Shown: positions 46,717-56,462 of the stretch, piece by piece | How the letters are laid out: every line of letters begins with the position of its first letter | Numbering within the stretch: the stretch's first letter is position 1 | Source of the DNA: Methanohalophilus sp. | GTDB lineage: Archaea > Halobacteriota > Methanosarcinia > Methanosarcinales > Methanosarcinaceae | Direction of reading: 5' to 3' | Assembly (NCBI RefSeq): GCF_030156785.1 | Contig: NZ_JASGLW010000002.1 | Span: 62,001-126,000, forward strand | Length of the DNA: 64,000 nucleotides | Translations under genes and position numbers: made by a program | Notes under the pieces: model-generated | Told to the model about the DNA's origin: nothing | The model's database searches: none | What the model saw: only the letters and a program-made list of their open reading frames with translations

Positions 46717-47737
46717 GCATCCGGTTCACAAGTACGGTGTCACGGAGTATCTTGAAACTTACAAACCCGCCTACAAGCAGGTTCATGTAATATGTAAATG
46801 CGCGCCAGGAAATAACAACAATCCCCAGTACATATGTTGGTACAAAAACCGAAAAGAGTGTTGTTGCACATAGTTCAGCCACACCGCTCGAACCAGGTGT
46901 GGTAGGTATAATCACAACTATCATCAGGAGTACCTGGGCTGCATATACGACCAGTCCCAATGGTTCAACATTTAATCCAATAAGGATTACAGGAAGCATT
47001 GAAAATTCAACAATCCAGAAGAATAAGGTGCATATTATGCCTTTCAACAGTCCTATTTTTCCTTTGCTGAGGATGTAGTAAATACTGTCGTGAAATTCTT
47101 CTAGTTCAGTATCGATCTTTTCTGAAAGGTTACAAAAAAATGTTTTCCTTTTTTCACCAAATGCATTTTCACATCTTTTAACAATCCATTGAATTGCTCG
47201 TCTTGTGTGCATTGGTTTCCATATGGCATATAACAAAATTCCAAGAATAAAAAAGAGAAATACTTCTCCTGCTATTATAATTACATCAAAGTTATGATCC
47301 GCTGTAATATCTCTGAATAGGTAGAGTGCAAAGGGGGCAGCTAACAGAATGATAATTGCGTCCAGAACCCTTTCACCAAGAACGACTGCTGTAGCACTTC
47401 CAATTGGCATATTATTGTTATTGAGAAGATGGATCCTGAGGGGTTCACCACCTATTGAAGATGGGGTAATTGAAGCCAGAAAAGTACTGGAAGTGACAAT
47501 TTGAATGGCGTTCGTTAGTCCAATCCTGTACCCGAGAGCTTTTGACAAGACACTTGTCCGCAATCCCCATACTGCATAAGAACTGAGATGCAGTACTATT
47601 GCCAGTACTATGTAGAACGGTTTTATGTTGCGTATGCTTTCAAGGGTGTTGGCATCAAAGGTATAAATCAGGACTCCGGCCATCACAGTCAGGCTTATCA
47701 GAAATGATAATGCCATCCACTTGGTTGTTTTCTTCAT
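46709..47737 (-). CDS. Flippase-like membrane protein (UPF0104 / LPG synthase membrane domain)
   Basis: This protein of 342 residues has about eight helices of the lysylphosphatidylglycerol-synthase transmembrane family, without the aminoacyl-transferase domain. Typical segments: WGLRTSVLSKALGYRIGL, then STFLASITPSSIGGEPLRIH (conserved Pro/Gly/Glu-rich loop) and VVIIPTTPGSSGVAE. Such proteins are thought to move lipid-linked intermediates across the membrane. With the neighbouring PAP2 phosphatase and glycosyltransferase it suggests a lipid-linked sugar or envelope lipid module. Confidence 0.8.
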   Translation of the reverse strand: MKKTTKWMALSFLISLTVMAGVLIYTFDANTLESIRNIKPFYIVLAIVLHLSSYAVWGLRTSVLSKALGYRIGLTNAIQIVTSSTFLASITPSSIGGEPLRIHLLNNNNMPIGSATAVVLGERVLDAIIILLAAPFALYLFRDITADHNFDVIIIAGEVFLFFILGILLYAIWKPMHTRRAIQWIVKRCENAFGEKRKTFFCNLSEKIDTELEEFHDSIYYILSKGKIGLLKGIICTLFFWIVEFSMLPVILIGLNVEPLGLVVYAAQVLLMIVVIIPTTPGSSGVAELCATTLFSVFVPTYVLGIVVISWRAFTYYMNLLVGGFVSFKILRDTVLVNRMLK

Positions 47738-47827
47738 GGTACCCTAGGTCAAGATAACTTCTCATTCAGCAATACAGACCTTTAATCCGCATGGTGCGGG
47801 GCCAGTTAGAAATAAAAGGCTATGCAT

Positions 47828-48958
47828 TTATATTATTTGGTCATCTGCCAAGTGTTCCATAATTTTTCGCAATCTTGTAGCTCCTTCCAGCTCTGATGCA
47901 AGGGTTGCAAATTTTTTTGGACCAGCCAATTTCCCGGCTATAGCATATCTTATCCTGTACAATACTTCTTCTGCACTGGCATCATAATTCATCCGGAAAC
48001 CGCACTCTTGTTTTTCCAATCCGTGGGCATTATTCTGTTGCTCAGCATGGTCTTTGTCAGGGAATGAAATTACTGGTATTCCAAATGTAAGAGCTTCCAT
48101 CATGGTGGTGTGCCCACCTGGAGCGATTACCACATCCGAACCCTTTAGGTATGGGTATTGGTCTGGAACAAAAGGGAGCATGGTAACATTCTCTGGTACC
48201 TCTCCAAAATCTTCGGCTTTGATTCCTGGTCCGGTAAGCATGGTGTAATTGATTTTGGAATCCATTTTAGCAGCTTTCAAAATATTTAAAAAGATAGGTT
48301 TGCGATACCCAAAACCTCCTACCAATGAGAGGACATGAGGCTTTGGAAGCTCTTCTGCCTAAACTTCGTCTGGTTTTTTCGCAGGCAGGGGGCCGGTGTA
48401 AAGTACTTTTTCCTGTATTTTTTTTTCAAAATTAAGATTAAGCTGACAGATTGTATGTGGTATCGGGAAATCGGGGACTATTATGTGATCAACCTTTCTG
48501 AAGACTGCATTGTAAAACAGCTTTGCAATTTTTCCGAGTATGCGAAGAATAAACCCGTCTTTGAAGAATTCTTCCATGTTTGATTGGTTTACCATAAGAC
48601 AGACAGGGATATGCTATTGCAGAGCCGACAAGGTTCCAAGGTAATAGCTGTCAGAAAGAACCACATCAGGCTTTTCATTTTTGATCATTCTCATAACTCT
48701 GAATAATCCGCGGATCTGTCTGAGCTTCAAACTTTCAATGATTGAAGTTTTCATATCAAGTGTTCCGCTATCCCCTACAAGCCGGATTTCGGGGGGGATG
48801 GGAATAACCCTAAATCCATTTTTCCGGATCAGTTCTGCGGAGTATCCGTAGGCACCAAAAACGACCTTATGGTTTTCATTTTCAAACTCTTTCCCGGCAG
48901 CCATGCTGCGAGCTGTGTGACCCAACCCTTCTCCACAGACAAAAATGAAAACTTTCAT
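47828..48958 (-). CDS. MurG-like glycosyltransferase with two in-frame TAG codons (115 and 200)
   Basis: This GT28-type glycosyltransferase has 376 residues if both TAG codons are read. ATG 48958 starts MKVFIFVCGEGLGHTARSMA, the first Rossmann half. TAG at 48614-48616 follows DSYYLGTLSALQ; the same frame goes on to KDGFILRILGKIAKLFYNA and VDHIIVPDFPIPHTICQL. A second TAG at 48359-48361 follows LPAKKPDEV, and the frame continues HVLSLVGGFGYRKPIFLN and DVVIAPGGHTTMMEALTFG (nucleotide-sugar site) to TAA 47828-47830. All three segments are in one frame with no TAA, TGA or shift. Without readthrough the sugar-nucleotide domain is lost. The acceptor is probably a membrane lipid. Confidence 0.88.
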
Positions 48959-49114
48959 AGGAAGCCTCTTTTGTATGGATAAAGTTTTTTGTTTTAATAA
49001 GTTGCCTTTACATCTTGCACCATTAGTATATCCTATCAAATATACTATCTAATGGGCTATACCACAAATAGATTTGAAAAAAAAGGAAAAAACAAAACCA
49101 TGAGTAAAAAATTT

Positions 49115-49798
49115 TCAGGTAAATATTTCCCTTGCAGATTCTATCAGATCCTCCAGCTGTTCAATTGGAATCCCTATGATCATTTCACTTTTCTGGATGC
49201 CGGCATGTTTACGGCTTCCTGTACATCCCACAGTAACTCCAGGTGCTCCATAGAGGTATGGGTAGGCTATGCCATCTGCACAAAGACTCTGGATGCCAGC
49301 AAAGCTTGTTTTTACCCTTCCACCATACTTGCGAATCAATGCCTGAGATATGCACATTATCTGCTCAGGATTAGCAATGATTACAACCACGTCTGGCATT
49401 ACCTTCGCCTTTTCAAGAGGAGCATAGACAATTGCCTTTATAGACCCAGCTGGGACAGTGGGAACCTGCTGCATGGTACGTCTTGCTGCATTCAGGGTAC
49501 TGAAACGACCAAGTCTATAATAGAGATCTCCACTTGCTAGCGCATTACTCATCTCACAGAGGCCCATGGCTGCAGCCCCACCATTGCACTTCTGATCATC
49601 TACCAAAGTGTAAAATTGAGTACCCTTTCTTCTGACTTCATCTATCATCTGGCAATGTCTTGTAGACTCTTTTAGCCTTTCAATTTCTTCTGGGATTTCA
49701 TGTGTATCTGGAATCAATGATACTGCTACAGGGGAAGTTTCCAAATTGAGTATTCTGATTAGCTCTTCTCCAAATTCGTTAACTTCTTCGATTTCCAT
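49115..49798 (-). CDS. DUF169 family protein
   Basis: This protein of 227 residues belongs to the DUF169 group common in methanogens. Conserved parts: LNLETSPVAVSLIPDTHEIP, then DDQKCNGGAAAMGLCEM with Cys residues, AYPYLYGAPGVTVGCTGSRK and IGIPIEQLEDLIESA at the end. Several Cys (HCQM, KCNGG, LCEM, GCTGS) could bind a metal or cluster. The biochemical role is unknown. It is the outermost gene inside the IS-flanked block and is read toward the glycosyltransferase. Confidence 0.8.
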   Translation of the reverse strand: MEIEEVNEFGEELIRILNLETSPVAVSLIPDTHEIPEEIERLKESTRHCQMIDEVRRKGTQFYTLVDDQKCNGGAAAMGLCEMSNALASGDLYYRLGRFSTLNAARRTMQQVPTVPAGSIKAIVYAPLEKAKVMPDVVVIIANPEQIMCISQALIRKYGGRVKTSFAGIQSLCADGIAYPYLYGAPGVTVGCTGSRKHAGIQKSEMIIGIPIEQLEDLIESAREIFT

Positions 49799-50002
49799 TT
49801 TAATTCAGCTCCACTTAAGTTAAATAAACAGTTCTAAATATGTTTGAATAGTGATCCACAGATGTTTTATCTACATCTTCTTCGATTTAAGGAACCATCT
49901 ATTCAAAAAGCCTCTCAAACTATATTCCAATTTAGAGGTATTGGACTTATTATACAGCTTTGAATAAATCCAATATTTTTTACACTTTATTATATAGCCG
50001 GT

Positions 50003-50360
50003 TTCAAAATATATGTAAATGCGACATCTCCTAATTATATTTTGGGGATATTGAATGAATTTTAGATAACTTTCTGATGAACAATGGGAACTTATCAAAC
50101 CTTTCCTATTACCACAGCCAATAACTGGTAGGAGAATTAATGACCGCAATGTCGTAAATGGTATCCTCTTTGTTTTAATTATAGGGTGTAGATGGGGGGA
50201 TATACCAAATGAACCAGTAGTGAACGATTCGCATGGTTGAAGATGGGATTTAGAAGATTAGCAAGTACATATGAAAGGTGCAATGTAGTTTTCAAGGGAT
50301 TGCTGGATATTGCATGTTTCATTTTATGCTGGAAAAAGGTATAGGAGGAAGGAGTTGTGA
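50003..50360 (+). mobile_element. IS5-type transposase remnant, copy B (internally deleted)
   Basis: The plus strand encodes SDEQWELIKPFLLPQPITGR, then INDRNVVNGILFVLIIGCRW (the N-terminal domain), then jumps to TYERCNVVFKGLLDIACFIL, the usual C-terminal end of IS5 transposases. The catalytic middle is gone, leaving about 350 bases. The first about 190 bases repeat copy A in inverted orientation. Confidence 0.8.
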
Positions 50361-50413
50361 AACAGGTTCATCAATAAACTTATAACCTATTTGGGAAAAT
50401 ATGTTTGATTTAA

Positions 50414-51193
50414 ATGATTGCTTTAATTTCTTTTTTGGTAGTAATACTATTCTCACGTATAATAATCAGAATTGGTTCAGTTGCCCTTGAGATGACGGGA
50501 TTATCTAAAGATCTTTCATCTTTTCAGGCTCAATCCGCTTTCTCCGGAGCAGGTTTCACAACATCTGAATCCGAATACGCAGTGTCACATCCGGCAAGAA
50601 GGAAGATAATTAGAATTTTGATTCTTCTTGGAAGTGGTGGATTGGCTTCCACTATAGCTACACTTGTTTTTACATTTGCAGGAAATACTTTTCAGGAAGC
50701 ACAAATTAACTTAATTTTCCTTATTTTAGGTTTGATTCTGATTTATCTATTCTTTAGATCCATCTATATTGAAAAAATAATGAGAAAAGCCATCAAGTTA
50801 TTGCTCCTCAAATTTACTTCTTTAGCAGTTTATGACTATCAGCAGCTTCTTGGATTGACTAAAGGATACTCTGTTGGTGAGATTAAAGTTAAGGAGAATA
50901 AATGGCTACAAAATAGAATGTTAAAAGATTTGAAGTTGAATATGGAAGGGGTTTTGGTTCTGGCAATCTACAGGAAAATTGCTGGGGAAGAAAAATTTAT
51001 AGGAAGTCCGGATGGGGATACGGAATTAATGGCAGGAGATCTATTGATCTGCTATGGCCCACATGAAGTAATAGCAAGTTTGTCTGAAAGGGATAGGGGT
51101 ATTGAAGGGGATAAAAGACACATAGAAGAGATCGAAATGGCTGAAATCAGAAAAATAGATGAAATTCAAAGAAAAACTGAGATGGTAATCTAA
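50414..51193 (+). CDS. Membrane protein with a TrkA-C domain
   Basis: This protein of 259 residues has three or four N-terminal membrane segments (IALISFLVVILFSRIIIRIG, IILILLGSGGLASTIATLVF-like and LIFLILGLILIYLFFR), with a pore-like loop SAFSGAGFTTSESEYAV resembling the selectivity region of K+ channel or Trk proteins. The C-terminal RCK/TrkA-C domain starts about residue 150 (KGYSVGEIKVKENKWLQNRM and TELMAGDLLICYGP), ending in a charged tail. It may be a ligand-gated ion channel or a regulator of one. It is sandwiched between two IS remnants. Confidence 0.65.
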   Translation: MIALISFLVVILFSRIIIRIGSVALEMTGLSKDLSSFQAQSAFSGAGFTTSESEYAVSHPARRKIIRILILLGSGGLASTIATLVFTFAGNTFQEAQINLIFLILGLILIYLFFRSIYIEKIMRKAIKLLLLKFTSLAVYDYQQLLGLTKGYSVGEIKVKENKWLQNRMLKDLKLNMEGVLVLAIYRKIAGEEKFIGSPDGDTELMAGDLLICYGPHEVIASLSERDRGIEGDKRHIEEIEMAEIRKIDEIQRKTEMVI

Positions 51194-51640
51194 AAATCCT
51201 TCTGATGAAGCATGGGGATTTATAAACTCTGTTCTATCATCACAGCCAATAACTGATAGGGAAAGAGCTGTTGGTCGAAATCTCATCAATGATCTTTGTT
51301 TTAATTACATCGTGTAGATGGAGAGATGTGCCTAAAACTTATGGATTTTTCAGTAACTGCTTGGAGGAGATTAAGGCGCTGGTCAGAAGAAGGGTATATG
51401 GAATAGAATTATAGAGTCACTTAGAGATTCAGCTTCTCAGCAAAGGTAAGCTATCACTTGAAACAATTTGTTTAGATAGTAGTTTCACTGTAACTAAAAA
51501 GGGATACATGGGACGGCTTACAATGAATCTAAGAAGAGAAAAGGCATAAAGATTCATGGCTTTGTTAGCTGTGAAGTTTTTCCACTAAGCTTAGCATTTC
51601 TGCTAGAAAAAGGTATAAGAGGGGGGTCAGGTTCGTTATT
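51194..51640 (+). mobile_element. IS5-type transposase remnant, copy C
   Basis: Weaker, frameshifted matches to the same transposase are visible in order: SDEAWGFINSVLSSQPITDR, RWRDVPKTYG, LDSSFTVTKKGY (the catalytic Asp region) and KKRKGIKIHGFVSCEVFPLS (the middle domain). Many stops and shifts interrupt it, so it is older than copies A and B and retains the middle part that copy B has lost. Confidence 0.7.
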
Positions 51641-51715
51641 AACAATAAGATAAAATGTAATGAAATATGATATATTAATTGAGATTTTCAATTACGAAAT
51701 CTCAGGTGAGTTATT

Positions 51716-52402
51716 ATGAGAATAAGTATACATATTTTACTTTTACTTCTAGTTATGTTTGGATCAATTACGGGAGTGCAGGCAGCTAAATACTTTGTTT
51801 GTGATGATGACTGTCCGGAACCAGAGGAAGGTTATCGTTTAATCGGTTGTACTTTGTGTGTCAATTACGCAGTTGAAAATGAAACCGGAGTACATGTTCC
51901 CTTTGGTTCCAGTAACGGTTATGTCTATATCCAGTCCGTGACCGAGAAAGATGCCAATGGGGATGTGATTTATGATGAGATTCTCTCATGTGATTACTGG
52001 AAAGAGGGTGTATCTCTACCGGAAGACGCTATAGTTGATGATGAGCGTTTTCTTCTTTTGGAGGCATTGAAAACTTACAACCGGAATCTTGACGCACTTC
52101 CGGGGTTTGTGCACAGTTTTCTGGGTAACGAAATAATACATGTTTATGCTACAATGCCCAATGGTAATGAGCAGGAATATGGGGTTATCACAGAATCCGG
52201 GATGATTGTTGAAGGTGGTAATTGGATTGACTTTGATGGAGATGGCAACTACGATGTCTGGCAGGATGATGGAATCACACCTACCCTTGAACTTACCATA
52301 GATGCGGAAGGCAACATCTCATACAAAGGGCTGACTACCGGGACAATTATCAAGGAATTCATCGTTGATCTTGGTATGCTGGTTTATAGTATCTTCACAT
52401 GA
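51716..52402 (+). CDS. Secreted protein of unknown function
   Basis: This protein of 228 residues has a clear signal peptide (MRISIHILLLLLVMFGSITG, cleaved near VQA-A). The mature part starts with a Cys-rich segment (FVCDDDCPEPEEGY, then IGCTLCVNYAV) that could bind metal or form disulfides. It then has an acidic body with a calcium-site-like DFDGDGNYDVWQDDG near residue 180. There is no anchor at the C-terminus other than a mildly hydrophobic end. I do not recognise the family. GGTGAG lies 8 bases before the ATG. Confidence 0.65.
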   Translation: MRISIHILLLLLVMFGSITGVQAAKYFVCDDDCPEPEEGYRLIGCTLCVNYAVENETGVHVPFGSSNGYVYIQSVTEKDANGDVIYDEILSCDYWKEGVSLPEDAIVDDERFLLLEALKTYNRNLDALPGFVHSFLGNEIIHVYATMPNGNEQEYGVITESGMIVEGGNWIDFDGDGNYDVWQDDGITPTLELTIDAEGNISYKGLTTGTIIKEFIVDLGMLVYSIFT

Positions 52403-52605
52403 TTGTTTTTGCTCATGGTTTCCGTGAGATTCTTTTTTCTTTTGATTTTTGGCTATGTAGAAATTCCTTCTTTAAACACTGTTTACGTGATGGATGAAGC
52501 ATATGAATCTTTTTTGTTTGGGCAAGGGTTTCTAAGATCCCTCCAAAATAATTTACCAGAAAAGTCCCAGAAAGCAATTATATCTAGAAGACGATGTAGA
52601 GGGAG

Positions 52606-53310
52606 ATGTCTCCTAATTTACGCATTATACTTGTCGAGCCACTTTATCAGGGAAATGTTGGATCTGTTGCCCGCTCAATGAAGAATTTCGGTTATAATGA
52701 TCTTGTGCTAGTTAATCCTTGTCCTCTTGAAGGAGAAGCAAGAGCTATGGCGTCCCATGCACAGGATTTACTTGAAAGTGCAACAATAGTATCCAGTCTG
52801 AAGGAGGCAATCGGTGATGCAAATCTGGTAATTGGGACCAGTGGGATATCAGGAATCAAAGAGGATGAACATCTTCGTGTTCCGCTATACACCCCTAAAC
52901 AAATGAAGGAACATATTGAGAATGCTGACGGAACGATTGCAGTTTTGTTTGGCAGGGAAGATAATGGCTTGTCAAAGGAAGAACTGAAACAGTGTGACAT
53001 GATACTAACAATTCCCACAACGGATGATTATCCCGTGATGAATATATCCCATGCGGCAACTGTCGTTCTTTATGAAATGAGCGATATGGAAGATCCTTCA
53101 AGGCCTATTGCGAACAGGTTTGATCTGGAACTCCTTTATGAGCACCTAAGAGAAATGCTGGATGACATAGGACATCCGGAACATAAGAAAGAAAAAACAT
53201 ACCTGATGCTCAGGAGAATATTCGGAAGGGCTGTCCTAACACCTCGTGAAGTTCAAACGCTGAGAGGTATTTTCAGGGGAATCCAGAAATCAAATGAAAA
53301 AGATGAATAA
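52606..53310 (+). CDS. SPOUT RNA 2'-O-methyltransferase, TrmJ type
   Basis: This TrmH-family enzyme of 234 residues most resembles TrmJ, which methylates the ribose of nucleotide 32 in tRNA. The knotted SAM-binding fold is shown by IILVEPLYQGNVGSVARSMK, then DLVLVNPCPLEGEARAMA, TIAVLFGREDNGLSKEEL and ILTIPTTDDYPVMNISHAAT. A C-terminal helical extension of about 70 residues (HKKEKTYLMLRRIFGRAVLT) is typical of TrmJ. GAGGGAG is very close to the ATG, so initiation context is unusual. A promoter lies in the 200-base gap before. Confidence 0.85.
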   Translation: MSPNLRIILVEPLYQGNVGSVARSMKNFGYNDLVLVNPCPLEGEARAMASHAQDLLESATIVSSLKEAIGDANLVIGTSGISGIKEDEHLRVPLYTPKQMKEHIENADGTIAVLFGREDNGLSKEELKQCDMILTIPTTDDYPVMNISHAATVVLYEMSDMEDPSRPIANRFDLELLYEHLREMLDDIGHPEHKKEKTYLMLRRIFGRAVLTPREVQTLRGIFRGIQKSNEKDE

Positions 53311-53374
53311 CTACTCAAATAAGATAAATTTAAATAGATTCTGATGAACGATAATGCTGGTACAGGGGTTAAAA

Positions 53375-55504
53375 ATGATTGAGGAAAAGTGGGTAAACAA
53401 GTTCAGGCAATTTTTAAAAACATATAATGAAGAAGATATTCTTCGATTAGTAGATAATTATCCTGAGACTAAAAGTGTTTCTGTAAATTATGATAACTTG
53501 GTCAAATCGGTATCTGAGCTTGCAACAGAACTGCTTCAAAATCCTGATGAAATAATACCAGCTGCTGAAGAAGCACTCAGGCAGGAGCTTAAGATACATT
53601 TTGTCGACATTCCAATAAGCGGATCTGATTCTGAAGAAGAAATGGATCTAAAAGATGTCAAAGTTCGTTTTGAAAACCTGCCCCACAAGATCCCGATCCG
53701 TGACCTGCGAAGCAAACACCTTCTCAAATTCATCGCAGTAGAAGGAATGATCCGAAAGGCTACGGAAGTAAGGCCAAAGATCACAGATGCTGCCTTCTTG
53801 TGCACTAACTGCGAGCATATATTCAATATTCCACAAACAGGTACTAAATTTGTTGAGCCAAAAGAATGTGAGAATGTAAGTTGTGAACGCCGTGGACCTT
53901 TCAAGCTTCTGATTGATAAATCTACTTTTGTTGACGCTCAGAAACTCCAGATCCAGGAATCACCCGAAAGCCTGAAGGGTGGAAACCAACCACAGAGCAT
54001 TGATGTGGATGTGGAAGATGAAATTGCGGGCATCGTCAAACCTGGTGATCGGGTAGTTATAAACGGAATACTGCGCTCTCACCAGCGAACTCTCAGGGAA
54101 GGAAAATCCCTATTTTACGATCTGGTGCTTCATTGTAATTCCCTTGAATATGTTGATCGTGAGTTTGACGAACTTAACATTAGCCCAAAAGACGAAAAGG
54201 AAATAATTCAATTGAGCAAGGATCCTCATCTTTATGAAAAGATTATTAAATCTATAGCACCTTCAATTTTTGGATATGAGGATATTAAGGAAGCACTTGC
54301 TCTGCAGCTCTTTTCCGGTGTTCCGAAGGTGATGCCAGATGGGTCAAGGGTTCGTGGAGATATCCATGTGCTTCTTGTTGGAGACCCTGGTATCGCAAAA
54401 AGTCAGTTGCTTCGATACATGGTTAAAATATCACCCAGAGGTGTATTTGCATCAGGGAAGAGCGCGTCATCAAGTGGTTTGACTGCGGCTGCCGTGCGTG
54501 ATGATTTGGGAGATGGGCGCTGGACTCTTGAAGCCGGTGCACTTGTGATGGCTGACATGGGTATTGCTGCAGTGGATGAAATGGATAAGATGAGCAGGGA
54601 AGATAAAAGTGCCCTCCACGAAGCAATGGAACAGCAAACAATATCCGTTGCAAAAGCGGGAATTCTTGCCACACTCAAGTCACGATGTGCACTACTTGGA
54701 GCTGCAAATCCTAAATACGGAAGATTTGATCGTTACGAGGGGCTTGCAGAGCAGATTAATATGCCTCCTGCCCTGATATCAAGATTTGATCTTATTTTTA
54801 TCCTGCTTGATGTTCCCGAATCAAAGAGAGACGGGGATATAGCAAAACATATTCTTCGTTCCCACTTTGCAGGAGAACTCAATGAACAGATGAGTAGGGA
54901 TCCTGCATCAGAGATTACAGAAAAACAAGTAGGAGAGCAGATGAAAATTATTCTTCCCCCCATTGAAAACGAAATGCTTAGGAAATATGTAGCCTATGCG
55001 CGCCGTAATATTTTTCCGGTTATGGAAGACGAAGCACGGGAACACTTGGTTAACTATTATCTTGATCTGAGGAAAATGGGCGAAAACAAGGACTCTCCGG
55101 TTCCAGTTACTGCAAGACAACTTGAAGCTCTTGTGAGGCTTGCCGAAGCCAGTGCAAGAATAAGGTTGAGTAATAAAATAACCCTTGAGGATGCAAAACG
55201 GACAACCAGAATCAGCATGTCCTGCATGAAACAGGTTGGTGTTGATCCCGATACAGGTGCTTTTGATGTTGATGTCATTGCCACAGGTACCAGTAAGAGC
55301 CAGCGTGACAAGATTCATGTCCTGATGGATGTGATTCGGGATGTGGGAGATCGTAACCCCGGAGGAAAAGCACCTCTTGAAGAAGTATATGTGGCTGCCG
55401 AAGCAGAAAACATAAGCAGGGACCAGGCAGAAGAACTCATAAGGAAAATGAGGCAGAAAGGAGACCTTATGTCGCCGGATAAAAAACATATTAAGATTGT
55501 TTAA
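53375..55504 (+). CDS. mcm: Replicative DNA helicase MCM
   Basis: This AAA+ helicase of 709 residues unwinds DNA ahead of the replication fork. ATG 53375 is chosen because GGGG lies 7 bases before it (ATG 53354 has none). The N-terminal domain has the zinc motif FLCTNCEHIF, then ECENVSCERRG. Walker A is LLVGDPGIAKSQLLRYM. Walker B is AAVDEMDKMS, and the arginine finger is in LISRFDLIFI. A C-terminal winged helix follows (LMDVIRDVGDRNPGGKAPLE). No intein. DUF424 starts 10 bases after the stop. Confidence 0.97.
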   Translation: MIEEKWVNKFRQFLKTYNEEDILRLVDNYPETKSVSVNYDNLVKSVSELATELLQNPDEIIPAAEEALRQELKIHFVDIPISGSDSEEEMDLKDVKVRFENLPHKIPIRDLRSKHLLKFIAVEGMIRKATEVRPKITDAAFLCTNCEHIFNIPQTGTKFVEPKECENVSCERRGPFKLLIDKSTFVDAQKLQIQESPESLKGGNQPQSIDVDVEDEIAGIVKPGDRVVINGILRSHQRTLREGKSLFYDLVLHCNSLEYVDREFDELNISPKDEKEIIQLSKDPHLYEKIIKSIAPSIFGYEDIKEALALQLFSGVPKVMPDGSRVRGDIHVLLVGDPGIAKSQLLRYMVKISPRGVFASGKSASSSGLTAAAVRDDLGDGRWTLEAGALVMADMGIAAVDEMDKMSREDKSALHEAMEQQTISVAKAGILATLKSRCALLGAANPKYGRFDRYEGLAEQINMPPALISRFDLIFILLDVPESKRDGDIAKHILRSHFAGELNEQMSRDPASEITEKQVGEQMKIILPPIENEMLRKYVAYARRNIFPVMEDEAREHLVNYYLDLRKMGENKDSPVPVTARQLEALVRLAEASARIRLSNKITLEDAKRTTRISMSCMKQVGVDPDTGAFDVDVIATGTSKSQRDKIHVLMDVIRDVGDRNPGGKAPLEEVYVAAEAENISRDQAEELIRKMRQKGDLMSPDKKHIKIV

Positions 55505-55514
55505 GGGGATAAAC

Positions 55515-55805
55515 ATGTATTTAAAAATCCACAAACATGGAGATGGGATGGTACTCGCAGCCTGTGATAAAGAGCTAATCGGATCCAAGCTCAAGAAAGA
55601 TAAAATTTGCGTTGAAATAACGGAAAGTTTCTATATGGGCGACATTGTGTCTGAAGAAAAACTAATCGAAGAACTCAAATGTACTACAAATGCCAATCTT
55701 TTCGGAGAAAAAGTTATTAAATGTGCAATAAAATGTGGCATGGTTGATCATGGCACCGTAATAATTATTGATGGCGTTCCCCACGTCCAGATATACAGAG
55801 TATAA
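55515..55805 (+). CDS. DUF424 family protein
   Basis: This small archaeal protein of 96 residues has the DUF424 pattern: LKIHKHGDGMVLAACDKELI, then ICVEITESFYMGD, then LIEELKCTTNANLFGEKVIK and GTVIIIDGVPHVQIYRV. The family is widespread in archaea and often lies near translation or replication genes; structural work suggests an RNA-binding-type fold, but the role is unknown. AGGGGAT is 5 bases before ATG 55515. It is part of the mcm operon. Confidence 0.85.
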   Translation: MYLKIHKHGDGMVLAACDKELIGSKLKKDKICVEITESFYMGDIVSEEKLIEELKCTTNANLFGEKVIKCAIKCGMVDHGTVIIIDGVPHVQIYRV

Positions 55806-55820
55806 GGCAAAGGGAAAAAA

Positions 55821-56462
55821 ATGAGTGAAAATAAAGAAAGTGCAATTAAAACACTTGATAAGGAAGGGTTAATCAAAGCAGTCATTGAAAAACATGACCG
55901 TCTGATCAATGAATATAACGCTGAATTTAGTTCCCTTGAAGGAAGAGTAAAGGAATTAAAAGAAAAAGTTGCTGCTGCCAAAAAGGAACATGAAGATGCC
56001 ATGCAGAGAATGGATGTCCTCAGGGAGAAAAGGCAGCAGCTATACTATCAGGCAAAGAAATTGCTTGAAAATTTGGAGCCTGGTACTATTGAAGACAGAC
56101 TCATCCATTCAATTCATGATGACATCGAGGAACTCAAAAGGCTAAAAGAACCTGATTCAGAGGCCGAATTACGCAGAAATCTTCTGGACAAGATTAACTC
56201 TATAGCAGTTGGAGAAACAAAAGAGCAGGTAATCCATTTAGTTGAAAAAATCAAAGGAGCAGAAGAAGCCACAATCGAGCTTCTTTCCCTCGAAACAAAC
56301 CAGAATGGTTTTTCCAAAGAGTATAAAAACATGGTTGAAGAACTCAAAAAGGATGAACCTCGATATAACTGGCTTCAAAGGCGCATTGCAAGTCATACCG
56401 AGGCTCGCAATTATTGGGAAAAACAACTTGAAGAAATGCAGAAGTCGGAGGAGAATGTATGA
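55821..56462 (+). CDS. Coiled-coil protein, first of a pair
   Basis: This protein of 213 residues is almost all heptad-like: FSSLEGRVKELKEKVAAAKK, then MDVLREKRQQLYYQAKKLLE, then a middle linker and WLQRRIASHTEARNYWEKQL. No catalytic domain is visible. It resembles the COG1340 group of archaeal coiled-coil proteins, some of which carry misleading phosphatase names. Its stop overlaps the start of the second coiled-coil gene (ATGA), so the two chains are probably made together and may form one complex. Confidence 0.75.
   Translation: MSENKESAIKTLDKEGLIKAVIEKHDRLINEYNAEFSSLEGRVKELKEKVAAAKKEHEDAMQRMDVLREKRQQLYYQAKKLLENLEPGTIEDRLIHSIHDDIEELKRLKEPDSEAELRRNLLDKINSIAVGETKEQVIHLVEKIKGAEEATIELLSLETNQNGFSKEYKNMVEELKKDEPRYNWLQRRIASHTEARNYWEKQLEEMQKSEENV

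Noticed and set aside
52403-52605. A 92-residue frame before the TrmJ-like gene
   Set aside because: It overlaps the real gene, has no ribosome site and no family-like pattern; the gap seems to be promoter only.
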